Notes: a model not told the origin generated them from the letters alone. 12,892 nucleotides of DNA from Candidatus Gastranaerophilales bacterium (GCA_021199975.1 JAJQHF010000152.1:1-12892); one strand, 5' to 3'; positions 1 through 8,070 are shown, numbered from the stretch's first letter. Numbers and translations: made by a program.

Positions 1-1
1 T

Positions 2-1435
2 TATATATATTATTATATTTATACTTTCTTTTATTTGAATTATAAAATAGCTGTTTTTAAGGATATTACGACTCTTGATAAAGTTACTTCGTTTGAAAAA
101 AAATATAATCAGCTTAAAGAAATGTATGATGAAGTAAAAGAATCTACTGAAAAATTTTCAAAATTAAAAGAGCATGCCCAAACTCAAGTATTAAAAATGG
201 GGATAATAAACAAAATTTCTTTAGTAATAAGAGAAACAAATGACATTGTAACAATATTATCTTCTGCATTAGAGGAAATTCATAATTTATTAGGTTCATT
301 TAAAACATATTTTTCAGCTAAAGATAAGAACGAGTTTAAAATTAAATATTCTGTTGCCGTTGAAGAAAGTGAAAAAAATAAAGAGAGAGATGTAAGTCAT
401 ATTTATGAAGATGAGGTTTTAAATAAAATAAATAATAAAGAAATTTCGGTTGTATCATGCCTTAAAGAGTCATTGAACAGCACGGAGCTTCTGCCGAAGG
501 GAGTAAAGCGTATTATTATACCGGTGTATAATAAATCAATGCTTCTAGGTATTATTGTTACTTTTACGAAACAAAAATTCCAAATTAAGGATAACAAAGA
601 AATACTTCAATCTATAGCAGTACAGCTGTCTAGTTCAATAATTCAAGCAGGGTTAATACAACAGCTTAACAAAAAAAATAAAAAACTTGAAAAAACATTG
701 TTAGAATTAAAAGATACCCAAATACAGCTTATTAATACGGAAAAAATGGCATCTATAGGGCAATTGGTATCTGGTGTCGCACATGAAATCAATACACCTT
801 TGGCTTCTATTTGCTCTAATAATAATTTAATAAATAAAATTTTGTCGTCGAATGAAACTGTTTCTTCTGAAAATATGGCAGTATTAAAAGATTTAAATTC
901 GATTGATATTGAAGCGGCAAACAGAATTTCTGATATTGTAAAATCTTTAAAACGTTTTGTGCGCCTTGATGAAGCTGAATTTCAATAGGCTGATATAAAC
1001 AAAGAGATTGATTTAACATTAAAATTAATAGCCCACGAAATAAAAGATAATATAAAAATAGTGAAAAAGTATTCAAATCTTCCTCCGATTTTTTGCAGTG
1101 TTAATATGTTAAATCAGGTATTTATGAATTTGCTTGTAAATGCCTGCCACAGTATTCCCCCCGATAAGAAAAACGGAGTCATAGTTATCTCAACAAAAAC
1201 GGATAATAAAAAGCTTATAGTTAAAATTAAAGATAACGGTATCGGTATTCCGTTGGAAATTCAAAATAAAATATTCAATGCAGGATTTACAACAAAGAAA
1301 ATCGGTTTAGGCACAGGACTCGGATTATCTATATCAAAAAAAATAGTTGAATTACACAGAGGAACAATATTATTTACTTCTAATCCCGGCGAAGGAAGCG
1401 AATTTATCGTTACAGTTCCTCTTCTGCTTCGTTAA
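2..1435 (+). pseudogene. Sensor histidine kinase (GAF-HisKA-HATPase), 5'-partial and interrupted by in-frame TAG
   Basis: A cytosolic-type sensor kinase that would autophosphorylate on histidine and pass phosphate to a response regulator not seen here. The frame is open to the left edge, so the N-terminus is missing or decayed; AVFKDIT near position 45 resembles the end of a PAS domain. Numbering from the TTG at 35: a GAF-like domain lies at about 55-205, a coiled coil at 207-237, and the HisKA H-box GVAHEINTPL has phospho-acceptor H250. A TAG at 986-988 ends this piece at 317 aa. The same frame then continues to 1435 with an intact HATPase_c domain: N-box NQVFMNLLVNA, G1 box DNGIGIP, F-box, G2 box GLGTGLGL and GEGSEF. 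No convincing start with a ribosome site precedes the second part. It is a recent pseudogene, a split kinase, a recoded stop or a sequencing error; every catalytic motif on both sides is preserved. Confidence 0.8.
986..988 (+). other. In-frame amber codon splitting the kinase gene
   Basis: CAA TAG GCT separates the end of HisKA (RLDEAEFQ) from the linker ADINKEIDLTL, which looks like a normal HisKA-to-ATPase linker. The frame is identical on both sides, so a single base substitution (for example from CAG, GAG or AAG) explains it. The intact genes of the window that I checked end in TAA or TGA, and no other conserved gene contains an internal TAG. Confidence 0.85.
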
Positions 1436-1459
1436 TGTGTTAAAGACTATTTCAGCAGT

Positions 1460-1487
1460 TTTACCATACTTTTTTTTATTATATAAT
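1460..1487 (+). promoter_or_regulatory. Probable hisS promoter
   Basis: TTTACC at 1460-1465 and a perfect TATAAT at 1482-1487 are separated by 16 nt. The predicted start near 1494 leaves a short leader carrying GAGG at about 1498-1501, just upstream of the hisS ATG. In such AT-rich DNA a chance TATAAT is possible, but the spacing and position fit. Confidence 0.5.
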
Positions 1488-1507
1488 TTTTGTATGTGAG
1501 GTTAAGC

Positions 1508-2737
1508 ATGAATATAAAGGCACCAAAAGGGACAAAAGATATACTGCCGGAAGAAATTGAGAGTTGGCAGAATATAGAAAAAATTGCTTCGGATATATTT
1601 TCAAAGGCAAATTTTAAAGAAATAAGAACTCCTATATTTGAAGATACCGATTTATTTGAAAGAGGGGTCGGTGATACAACTGATATTGTAAATAAAGAAA
1701 TGTACACCTTTATTAAAAGTGACAGAAGTTTGACATTACGTCCCGAAAATACGGCAGGTGTTGTAAGAGCTTATTTGGAGCATAATTTTTACAGAGAAAG
1801 TCCTCCTGTTAAATTGTGGTATAAAGGCTCGATGTTTAGATATGAAAGACCTCAGGCAGGAAGGCAAAGACAATTTCATCAAATTGGGGTTGAAATGTTT
1901 GGTATTCAGGATGCTTCTGCCGATGCGGAATGTATTCTCCTTGCAACAGAATTTTTAAAGGCTTTGGGGTTAAATGATTTGGTTGTTGAAATTAATTCAT
2001 TGGGCTGCAATACATGCAGAAAAGAATATAAAGAACAATTAAAAACCGCAATTGCACCTTTTCTTGATGATTTATGCGAAGATTGTAAAAGCAGATACGA
2101 GAAAAATCCTTTGAGGATTCTTGACTGTAAAAATGAAACATGTAATAAGTTATTTGAAGAATACAATCTTAAAAATGCTGTTTCTGGAGTTAAGCTGTGT
2201 GATGAGTGTGCGGAACATTATAAAAATTTAAAATCCTATTTGGATATTTTAAACATTAAGTACAAAGAAAATACTTTTTTGGTAAGAGGATTAGATTATT
2301 ACACAAAAACTGTATTTGAAATTAAATCAAATAATTTAGGCTCACAAAATGCAGTTTGCGGCGGAGGCCGCTATGACGGACTTGTTGAAACTTTAGGAGG
2401 TGTTCACACTCCGGCAGTAGGCTGGGCAATGGGAGTAGAAAGGCTTAATTCTTTAATTCCTCAAATTAAACCTTCAAAAATAGATTATTTTATTGTTTCC
2501 GATAATAAATCAGCCGCTATTCAGCTAACTGCCGATTTAAGGAAACATGGTTTCAGTGCGGAATTTGATTACAGTTCAAGAAAATTTGCAAAACAACTTG
2601 AAAAAGCCTCAAAAATAGCTGAATATGCAATAATATTAGGCGAAGACGAAATAAAAAACAAGTATTTAACTGTTAAGAATTTATATGAATCAACTCAAGA
2701 AAAAATTGCTCTTGAAGAAATTTATAACAGAAAATAA
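1508..2737 (+). CDS. hisS: Histidyl-tRNA synthetase
   Basis: Class II aminoacyl-tRNA synthetase that charges tRNA-His with histidine using ATP in the cytosol. I place the start at ATG 1508, giving 409 aa beginning MNIKAPKGTKDILPEE, because GAGG lies 6 nt upstream and homologues start here; an in-frame ATG at 1490 would add six residues without a ribosome site. Visible motifs are motif 2 RYERPQAGRQRQFHQ (about 111-125), the histidine-specific loop LVRGLDYY (258-265), GGGRYDGL (285-292) and motif 3 around GWAMGVERL. The C-terminal anticodon-binding domain spans about 320-409. Four cysteine pairs (about 167/170, 190/193, 207/212 and 231/234) occur in the insertion domain, as in the long bacterial HisRS form. 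The length is normal and the gene intact. It stands alone here behind its own promoter. Confidence 0.97.
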   Translation: MNIKAPKGTKDILPEEIESWQNIEKIASDIFSKANFKEIRTPIFEDTDLFERGVGDTTDIVNKEMYTFIKSDRSLTLRPENTAGVVRAYLEHNFYRESPPVKLWYKGSMFRYERPQAGRQRQFHQIGVEMFGIQDASADAECILLATEFLKALGLNDLVVEINSLGCNTCRKEYKEQLKTAIAPFLDDLCEDCKSRYEKNPLRILDCKNETCNKLFEEYNLKNAVSGVKLCDECAEHYKNLKSYLDILNIKYKENTFLVRGLDYYTKTVFEIKSNNLGSQNAVCGGGRYDGLVETLGGVHTPAVGWAMGVERLNSLIPQIKPSKIDYFIVSDNKSAAIQLTADLRKHGFSAEFDYSSRKFAKQLEKASKIAEYAIILGEDEIKNKYLTVKNLYESTQEKIALEEIYNRK

Positions 2738-2742
2738 TATAA

Positions 2743-2964
2743 TCAAATAAAATGTTTAATCATTGATAATTCTTCATATGAAGCACCGGCTTCAGAAAGT
2801 TCTTCAATTGTAATGCCGAATAAGCCTATAAAATTTTTTACTTTGTCCGAGATGTTATTAGATTTTATATCGGAAATAATTTGTTCTATTATTTCTTCTC
2901 TTTTTAAAACACTTCCTGTTAAGTCGGTAGTTTTATTAAGTATTCTTTTCTTAGACTTACCCAT
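2743..2964 (-). CDS. Small helical protein of unknown function, 73 aa
   Basis: I do not recognise this protein. It is charged and predicted to be mostly helical, with a basic N-terminus (MGKSKKRILNK), a middle rich in Ile, Glu and Lys, and a C-terminal stretch FGITIEELSEAGASYEELS that reads like a helix-turn-helix-sized or protein-binding fold. It has no signal peptide or membrane segment. The gene is supported by GAAGGGA upstream of ATG 2964 and a well-spaced promoter at 2985-3013. It converges on hisS with only 5 nt between the stops. The opposite strand also has an ORF here (2813-3001), but its hydrophobic translation and lack of a ribosome site mark it as a shadow. Confidence 0.7.
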   Translation of the reverse strand: MGKSKKRILNKTTDLTGSVLKREEIIEQIISDIKSNNISDKVKNFIGLFGITIEELSEAGASYEELSMIKHFI

Positions 2965-2984
2965 ATCCCATTCCCTTCTTTTAT

Positions 2985-3013
2985 ATTGTATATATAGTTA
3001 AAGTTCATTACAA
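2985..3013 (-). promoter_or_regulatory. Promoter of the 73-aa gene
   Basis: Read on the minus strand, TTGTAA (3013-3008) and TACAAT (2990-2985) are separated by exactly 17 nt, one base from consensus at -10 and two at -35. Transcription would start near 2978, leaving a short leader with a GAAGGGA ribosome site. Confidence 0.55.
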
Positions 3014-3125
3014 GATATATTTGTAAATTTTTATTAAATTAAAATGATTTACTCTATAAAAGTGAAAATTTTTTTCATTAAAAAACATTTATATAAATAG
3101 TTTATAAAAAGGGAATTAATTAGAC

Positions 3126-3980
3126 ATGAAGAATTCAATAGGATGTTTTTCAAATGCAGCAAAATATGGTTACAATAATATAAATAATTTTAAAAGCAGT
3201 AATTTTGATTATTCTTCTGTTTCATTTGGAAGAAGAGAGAAACCTGTAATTGACGATTATGACAGATATATGATTCAGAAGGTGAAACAAGGAACTTTAA
3301 TGCCTGCAGATGTTAATCAATGGTATAATACGGAATACAATAAAATAAGAAAAGTTAACTTGAATAATATTGTTCAAAATCCATATTTACAAAATGTTAT
3401 AGATTATCCGCAAGTTAGAGGAATTAATATTGAAAATCAAGGCGGATGGAAATACAGAAGCGCTGAAAACTTTTTTTCTGAAAAAGACAGAGCAAGTTTA
3501 AATGTTATAAATCATCCCGGTTTAATTAATGAACTTGATTATTTTATGAAAACCGGACAATATAATTATTGCGGATTTCCGTATAAGGTTAATAATTTAT
3601 CAAAATTTTATTATAAAACTTATGCTGATGCTTCAAGATGGTATATAAGAGAAGACCCTGTAAGTTTATATTTTAATGATAAATTAAATGATGAAACATA
3701 TTCAGCACTTGCACAAATTACATCCAAATACAGAAATAATGCATTGCATAATGCAGAAGGAGAAAAAACAGATTGGTTTAAGAAAGAACAAAGTCCTGAT
3801 AAATCAATGATTATTCCATTAATACAAGATGCCCAAAAAGTAAATAATACTTTAGCTGAATTTATTTATAGAAAATCATATAATAGTGCTAATGGAAATT
3901 ATGTATTGAGTTCAGGAGTATATGAAGCTTTTAGTAATATAATAAATAAGATAAAAAAAGAAAAGAGTCATTTTTTCTGA
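3126..3980 (+). CDS. Hypothetical protein, 284 aa, with N-terminal SFGR motif
   Basis: No family recognised. The start ATG 3126 has AAAGGGA about 11 nt upstream. The first 40 residues are rich in Asn, Ser and Tyr and end in VSFGRREKP; short S/N-F-G-R/K motifs near the N-terminus recur, from memory, in proteins of gut Gastranaerophilales and relatives. The rest is soluble-looking and rich in Tyr, Asn and Lys, with no hydrophobic segment or signal peptide. Recognisable blocks include GWKYRSAENFFSEKDR (about 107-122), NYCGFPYKVNNLSKFYYK and a helical C-terminus with IINKIKKEK. It sits alone between the divergent 73-aa gene and aroC, whose putative -10 overlaps its TGA stop. A secreted effector-like or cytosolic lineage-specific role is possible, but nothing in the sequence decides it. 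Confidence 0.8.
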   Translation: MKNSIGCFSNAAKYGYNNINNFKSSNFDYSSVSFGRREKPVIDDYDRYMIQKVKQGTLMPADVNQWYNTEYNKIRKVNLNNIVQNPYLQNVIDYPQVRGINIENQGGWKYRSAENFFSEKDRASLNVINHPGLINELDYFMKTGQYNYCGFPYKVNNLSKFYYKTYADASRWYIREDPVSLYFNDKLNDETYSALAQITSKYRNNALHNAEGEKTDWFKKEQSPDKSMIIPLIQDAQKVNNTLAEFIYRKSYNSANGNYVLSSGVYEAFSNIINKIKKEKSHFF

Positions 3981-4020
3981 TATAATCATTAACAATAGTC
4001 TGACTATCAGATATATCAGA
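3976..4020. repeat. Nested inverted repeats in the aroC leader
   Basis: An outer perfect 9-nt inverted repeat (TCTGATATA at 3976-3984, TATATCAGA at 4012-4020) encloses an inner hairpin ATAGT-ctg-ACTAT (3995-4007). The left outer arm overlaps the putative -10, so it could be an operator or a leader structure. No U-run follows, so it is not a classical terminator. Confidence 0.5.
3978..3986 (+). promoter_or_regulatory. Extended -10 promoter of the aroCKB operon
   Basis: TGATATAAT is a perfect extended -10 element (TGn plus TATAAT). Its TGA is also the stop codon of the upstream gene. Predicted transcription start is near 3993, giving a leader of about 50 nt. No good -35 is visible, as is common for extended -10 promoters. 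Confidence 0.45.
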
Positions 4021-4043
4021 TAAAAAGAAACGGGTATATTAAA

Positions 4044-5228
4044 GTGAGTAATATTTTTAGATTTTTAACGTCAGGAGAATCCCACGGGAAATGTTTAAAT
4101 GTAATAATAGACGGTATTCCCTCGGACGTTTGTATTGATAATGATTTTATTAATAAAGACCTTGCACGCAGACAAATAGGATATGGAAGAGGCGGCAGGA
4201 TGAAGATAGAAAAAGATACCGCCGAAATATTATCGGGGGTTCGTTTTGGTTTTTCAACAGGCAGTCCTGTATGTTTGGAAATTCAAAATAAAGATTGGGT
4301 AAATTGGCAAATTCCGATGTCAGCTTCTAAATTAATTGAAACGGAAGAAAATATTAAATTAATTGAGGCGAAAAAAATCATTAATCTTCGCCCCGGACAT
4401 GCTGATTTTGCAGGTGCTTTAAAATATAACCATAAAGATGTAAGAAATATTCTTGAACGTTCCAGTGCAAGAGAAACGGCTGCAAGAGTTGCCGCAGGGG
4501 CTGTTGCAAAGTGTATATTAAAGGAATTTAATATTGAAGGATTGTCTTATGTAACACAAATCGGCAATGTTAAAGCAAAAACAATCAATAATATTTTTGA
4601 TGTAAAAGAAGAAATTGAAAATTCAGACCTGAGAACTTTTGATGATTATGCAAGTGAAAAAATGAAAGAAGAAATTGACAGAGCAAGTCAAGAAGGTGAT
4701 ACCTTAGGCGGTATGTTTCAGGTTGTATTTAAAAATGTTCCCGTCGGTTTAGGTTCGCATGTTCAATGGGATAGGAGGCTCGACGGAATTTTGGCTCAAG
4801 CCGTAATGAGTATTCCCGCTGTAAAATCGGTTGAAATAGGTATTGGTTCTAAAGCTGCCGAAACACCGGGGTCTTTAACTCATGATGAAATTTTTATTGA
4901 AAATGGAAAATATATCAGAAAAACTAATAATGCAGGCGGTATTGAAGCAGGTATTTCTAACGGTGAAGATATTATAATAACTGCGGCAATGAAAGCTATA
5001 CCGACAATGAAAAAGCCGTTAAATTCCATTGCATTAGATAAAAAAGAAGAAGTTCAGGCTCATTTTGAGCGCTCCGATACTTGTGCCGTTCCGGCATGTG
5101 CCGTTGTTGCGGAAGCCATGATTGCTATTGTATTAGCTGATGCGATGCTTGATAAATTTTCACATGACAGTATAAGCGAAATGAAAACAAATTATCAAAA
5201 TTATTTAAAGCAAATTGAAGAAAGGTAA
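4044..5228 (+). CDS. aroC: Chorismate synthase
   Basis: Catalyses the last shikimate step, 5-enolpyruvylshikimate-3-phosphate to chorismate, with reduced FMN as catalyst in the cytosol; chorismate feeds aromatic amino acids and folate. The start is GTG 4044 (394 aa), chosen because MSNIFRFLTSGESHGK matches the family N-terminus; the upstream ribosome site is weak. Family signatures are GESHGK (11-16), SGVRFGFSTGSP (64-75), RPGHAD (116-121), RSSARETAARVAAG (139-152), EGDTLGG (217-223) and the C-terminal RSDTCAVPA. Length is normal and nothing is missing. It heads aroC-aroK-aroB with a 4-nt gap to aroK, which suggests coordinated expression of three steps of the pathway. Confidence 0.97.
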   Translation: MSNIFRFLTSGESHGKCLNVIIDGIPSDVCIDNDFINKDLARRQIGYGRGGRMKIEKDTAEILSGVRFGFSTGSPVCLEIQNKDWVNWQIPMSASKLIETEENIKLIEAKKIINLRPGHADFAGALKYNHKDVRNILERSSARETAARVAAGAVAKCILKEFNIEGLSYVTQIGNVKAKTINNIFDVKEEIENSDLRTFDDYASEKMKEEIDRASQEGDTLGGMFQVVFKNVPVGLGSHVQWDRRLDGILAQAVMSIPAVKSVEIGIGSKAAETPGSLTHDEIFIENGKYIRKTNNAGGIEAGISNGEDIIITAAMKAIPTMKKPLNSIALDKKEEVQAHFERSDTCAVPACAVVAEAMIAIVLADAMLDKFSHDSISEMKTNYQNYLKQIEER

Positions 5229-5232
5229 TTTG

Positions 5233-5754
5233 ATGAATATCTCTTTAATCGGTATGATGGGTTCAGGAAAAACGACCGTCGGAAGGCTTTTGGCCGAAAA
5301 ACTTACGGGGTTTTCTTTTTTTGATACTGATGAAGAAATAGTTAAAAGAGAAAATAAATCAATAAATAAGATTTTTGAAGAGAAAAATGAACAATATTTC
5401 AGAAAAATTGAAGCTGAGGTTTTAAAGGAAATATTACAGGGAAATAATAAAATAATATCTACAGGCGGCGGAGTAGTTAAATCTTCGGAAAATTTAAAAC
5501 TGCTTAAAGAAAAATCCGTTGTAATATATTTAAAAGCTAATGCCTATACGCTTTATGAACGTATAAAAAATAATAAAGAAAGACCCCTTCTTAATGTTGA
5601 TAACATGAGAGAAAAAATAATTACTTTATTATCAGAGCGCTCAAAATTTTATGAACAAGCTCATATAATTATTGATTCACAAAACAAAAAAGCTGATATA
5701 ATATCATTGGAAATTGTAGAAAAGCTGGATAATTATGGAACGTATAGATGTTAA
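5233..5754 (+). CDS. aroK: Shikimate kinase
   Basis: Phosphorylates shikimate at the 3-hydroxyl with ATP. I choose ATG 5233 (173 aa, MNISLIGMMGSGKT) rather than the in-frame TTG 5215, because GAAAGG at 5219-5224 is well placed for it and the family begins this way. Motifs: Walker A GMMGSGKT (7-14), DTD (31-33) for metal and shikimate, FRKIE with R57, the GGG loop in STGGGVV (78-80), and the lid arginine in ERPLL (R117). It starts 4 nt after the aroC stop, and its last 20 nt overlap aroB. aroK and aroL cannot be told apart by sequence alone; the operon context favours aroK. Confidence 0.95.
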   Translation: MNISLIGMMGSGKTTVGRLLAEKLTGFSFFDTDEEIVKRENKSINKIFEEKNEQYFRKIEAEVLKEILQGNNKIISTGGGVVKSSENLKLLKEKSVVIYLKANAYTLYERIKNNKERPLLNVDNMREKIITLLSERSKFYEQAHIIIDSQNKKADIISLEIVEKLDNYGTYRC

Positions 5755-6829
5755 AATTAAATCGGTAAAAGAAAGCTCGTATCCTATTTTAATAGACAAA
5801 AACCTGCTGGATAATGTATATGATTATATAAAATCCCGAACCGAAGCGAGAAAATTTTTGGTTGTAACAAATACAAAAATATATTCGCATTATGGCAGTA
5901 AATTATCTGATAAGTCTGCTGATTTTATTATTCTTCCTGACGGGGAGCAATATAAAAACAGAGAAATAGCAAGTACAATCATAGATAAAGCAATCCAAAT
6001 GAAGCTTGAAAGAAAAGACGCTATTATTGCTTTAGGCGGCGGAGTTATCGGAGATATGGCAGGATTTGCGGCTTCCGTTTATATGCGTGGGATAGATTAT
6101 ATTCAAATTCCAACCACCCTATTAGCTCAAGTGGATTCCTCTGTCGGCGGCAAAGTTGCGGTTAATCATAATCTTGGTAAAAATATTATTGGAAATTTTT
6201 ATCAGCCTAAACTTGTTATTGCAGATACAAATACATTGTACACACTTGACAACAGACAATTTAAAACAGGTTTGGCAGAGGTTTTAAAATATGCTTTTAT
6301 TGAAAAAACCTGCAATGCAGGAGAAGAATACAAATTATTTGAATTTTTACGTAACAATAAAGATAAAATATTACAAAAAGACAGTGATACTCTAAAACAA
6401 TTGATAAAAATATGCTGTTTGTTGAAAAGCAGTGTTGTCAACCGGGATGAAAAAGAAAAGGGGCTGAGAGCAATTTTAAATTTTGGACATACATACGCTC
6501 ATGCAATTGAAAATGTTACGGATTACCGTTTATATACGCATGGAGAAGCTGTTTCTATCGGAATGAAACTTGTTTTTGATTTGGCAAAAAGTCTTAAATT
6601 AATACCTGATTATTATTATAATGCAGCAGTTAATTTAATAAATGAATACGGACTTGTCACAAAAATCGGATTTCACACTTGTAAAGAAACTTTTTATGCG
6701 GCAATGCTCTCCGATAAAAAAGTAAGGAATGGAAATATAAATTTTGTAGTACCTGTCGGGGAAAAAGAAGTTAAAATTATAAATAATATTGATAAAAATC
6801 TTATTTTACAGGGTATTGTATATACGTAA
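5735..6829 (+). CDS. aroB: 3-Dehydroquinate synthase
   Basis: Converts DAHP (3-deoxy-D-arabino-heptulosonate 7-phosphate) to 3-dehydroquinate, the second shikimate step, using NAD and a divalent metal. The 364-aa length is typical. The start ATG 5735 lies inside the end of aroK (20-nt overlap), so translational coupling is likely; a strong ribosome site is not seen. Motifs: DGEQYKN (69-75), the NAD-binding ALGGGVIGDMAG (99-110), PTTLLAQVDSSVGGK (126-140), and likely metal ligands E182 (GLAEVLKY), H252 (NFGHTYAHA) and H269 (HGEAVSIGM). No DAHP synthase, aroD, aroE or aroA lies in the window. Confidence 0.97.
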   Translation: MERIDVKIKSVKESSYPILIDKNLLDNVYDYIKSRTEARKFLVVTNTKIYSHYGSKLSDKSADFIILPDGEQYKNREIASTIIDKAIQMKLERKDAIIALGGGVIGDMAGFAASVYMRGIDYIQIPTTLLAQVDSSVGGKVAVNHNLGKNIIGNFYQPKLVIADTNTLYTLDNRQFKTGLAEVLKYAFIEKTCNAGEEYKLFEFLRNNKDKILQKDSDTLKQLIKICCLLKSSVVNRDEKEKGLRAILNFGHTYAHAIENVTDYRLYTHGEAVSIGMKLVFDLAKSLKLIPDYYYNAAVNLINEYGLVTKIGFHTCKETFYAAMLSDKKVRNGNINFVVPVGEKEVKIINNIDKNLILQGIVYT

Positions 6830-6840
6830 GCTTATAAAAA

Positions 6841-6849
6841 TGCTATAAT
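6841..6849 (+). promoter_or_regulatory. Extended -10 promoter of surE
   Basis: TGCTATAAT is a perfect extended -10 in the 46-nt gap after aroB. Predicted start is near 6856, leaving a 20-nt leader with AAAAGGGG at about 6863-6870. The same nine bases occur on the other strand in front of yraN. Confidence 0.55.
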
Positions 6850-6875
6850 GTATCAGTGTTGCAAAAGGGGTTTTT

Positions 6876-7667
6876 ATGAAAATATTACTTTCTAATGACG
6901 ACGGTGTAATGGCAGAAGGAATAAAAGCTCTGACCATAGAATTAAGTAAAGAACATGAAGTATATGTTGTAGCTCCTGACAGAGAAAGAAGCGCTGCAGG
7001 ACATTCTTTAACATTGCATACACCTATAAGGGTTGAAGAACTTGAATCTAAATTCGGCGCAAAAAGAATATGGATTACAAGCGGAACCCCCGGTGACTGT
7101 GTAAAAATTGGAATTAATGCAATTTTAAGCGATGAAGAAAAGCCGGATTTAATAATTTCAGGTATAAACCATGGTCCAAATTTAGGCAGTGATATATTGT
7201 ATTCGGGTACCGTAAGCTGTGCTATGGAAGGAGCCATGATGGGATATCCGAGTATTGCCGTTTCTCTTGCAAGTATGTCCTCTGACCCCGAATTATTTAA
7301 AAATGTGGCAATTTTTATGACAAAATTTGTGCATAAGGTTAAAGAATTTAATTTCCCCAAAAAATCAATTCTAAATATTAATGTACCCGGACTTATGCCT
7401 GAGGATTTATCGGGAATAGCTATAACCCGCTTAGGCGGTAAAATGTTTACTGATGAATATGATAAACGTGTTGACCCGAGAGGAAAAGTCTACTATTGGA
7501 TGGCGGGTGAACTTATAAAACAATGCGAAAATGATGATTCAGATATAAACGCATTAAGGTGGAATAAAGTTTCTGTTACACCGATTACTTTTGAAATGAC
7601 ATTAGAATCAGTAAGACCTGAACTAGAAAAAGCGTTATGCGGATGTGACATTTCCGATTGGACTTAA
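6876..7667 (+). CDS. surE: 5'/3'-nucleotidase SurE
   Basis: Metal-dependent phosphatase that removes phosphate from nucleoside monophosphates, linked to stress survival and nucleotide turnover. ATG 6876 follows a strong AAAAGGGG site by about 5 nt. The 263-aa protein begins MKILLSNDDG, with metal ligands D8 and D9; further family motifs are APDRERSAAGHS with S39, SGTPGDCVKIG, and SGINHGPNLGSDILYSGTV with N98. All expected metal and phosphate ligands are present and the length is usual. The stop overlaps the stop of the opposed yraN by 4 nt. A promoter in the preceding gap suggests transcription independent of the aro operon, though read-through from aroB is possible since no terminator is visible between them. 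Confidence 0.96.
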   Translation: MKILLSNDDGVMAEGIKALTIELSKEHEVYVVAPDRERSAAGHSLTLHTPIRVEELESKFGAKRIWITSGTPGDCVKIGINAILSDEEKPDLIISGINHGPNLGSDILYSGTVSCAMEGAMMGYPSIAVSLASMSSDPELFKNVAIFMTKFVHKVKEFNFPKKSILNINVPGLMPEDLSGIAITRLGGKMFTDEYDKRVDPRGKVYYWMAGELIKQCENDDSDINALRWNKVSVTPITFEMTLESVRPELEKALCGCDISDWT

Positions 7668-8029
7668 AATTGTCCTAAATCCTTGATATGTTCGATTTTA
7701 GGATTTTGTAATCCTATTATTGCTATACCGTCAAATCTGTAGGATTTGTATTTTTTTTCGCATTGATTAATATAAGCAAGAATTGCGGAATGTATCTTCT
7801 TTATTTTTTCCTGATTAATCGCTTCAAAAGGATGTCCGAAATTTAAAGACGACCTTGTTTTTACTTCCGTAAATACAAGAACCCCTTTGTCCTCAGCAAT
7901 AATATCGATTTCCGCATTTTTTGAATAATGCCAGTTTAAATCAATTATTTTAAATCCTTGAGATATAAGATATCTTTTTGCAATATCTTCAACTGCTCTG
8001 CCTTTTTCAATGTTATTTTTTAAACTCAT
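7664..8029 (-). CDS. yraN: YraN/UPF0102 family endonuclease-like protein
   Basis: Small member of the PD-(D/E)XK nuclease superfamily whose cellular role is not settled; the family is widespread and often single-copy. The 121 aa match the family length. Visible residues are GRAVEDIAKRYL with E14, D42 in NAEIDIIAED, and the E55-V-K57 core in FTEVKTR, so the catalytic site looks intact. The start at 8029 has no Shine-Dalgarno. Instead a perfect extended -10 (TGCTATAAT, 8044-8036) sits 6 nt upstream of the ATG, which predicts transcription starting at or next to the start codon, a leaderless mRNA. It converges with surE, overlapping by 4 nt, and diverges from the SDR gene across 41 nt. Confidence 0.93.
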   Translation of the reverse strand: MSLKNNIEKGRAVEDIAKRYLISQGFKIIDLNWHYSKNAEIDIIAEDKGVLVFTEVKTRSSLNFGHPFEAINQEKIKKIHSAILAYINQCEKKYKSYRFDGIAIIGLQNPKIEHIKDLGQF

Positions 8030-8035
8030 AATTTG

Positions 8036-8044
8036 ATTATAGCA
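8036..8044 (-). promoter_or_regulatory. Extended -10 promoter of yraN, probably leaderless
   Basis: On the minus strand this is TGCTATAAT, followed by six bases and then the yraN ATG. The normal -10 to start-site distance puts transcription initiation on or next to the start codon. Confidence 0.55.
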
Positions 8045-8052
8045 AAATTTTG

Positions 8053-8061
8053 TGGTAAAAA
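8053..8061 (+). promoter_or_regulatory. Possible -10 of the SDR gene
   Basis: TGGTAAAAA resembles an extended -10 (TGn plus a weak TAAAAA hexamer) ending 9 nt before the SDR ATG, and no Shine-Dalgarno is visible. This would give a leader of only a few bases. The hexamer is weak, so support is low. Confidence 0.25.
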
Positions 8062-8070
8062 TAACTTGTT

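Noticed and set aside
1061..1435. Independent ATPase-only kinase gene starting at GTG 1061
   Set aside because: No ribosome site, and the frame is continuous with the upstream kinase across a single TAG; better read as one broken gene.
2813..3001. 62-aa hydrophobic plus-strand ORF
   Set aside because: Antisense to the 73-aa gene, which has both a promoter and a ribosome site; this ORF has neither.
6806..7360. 184-aa minus-strand ORF opposite surE
   Set aside because: Lies fully within the intact surE gene, has no ribosome site, and its translation has no recognisable motifs.
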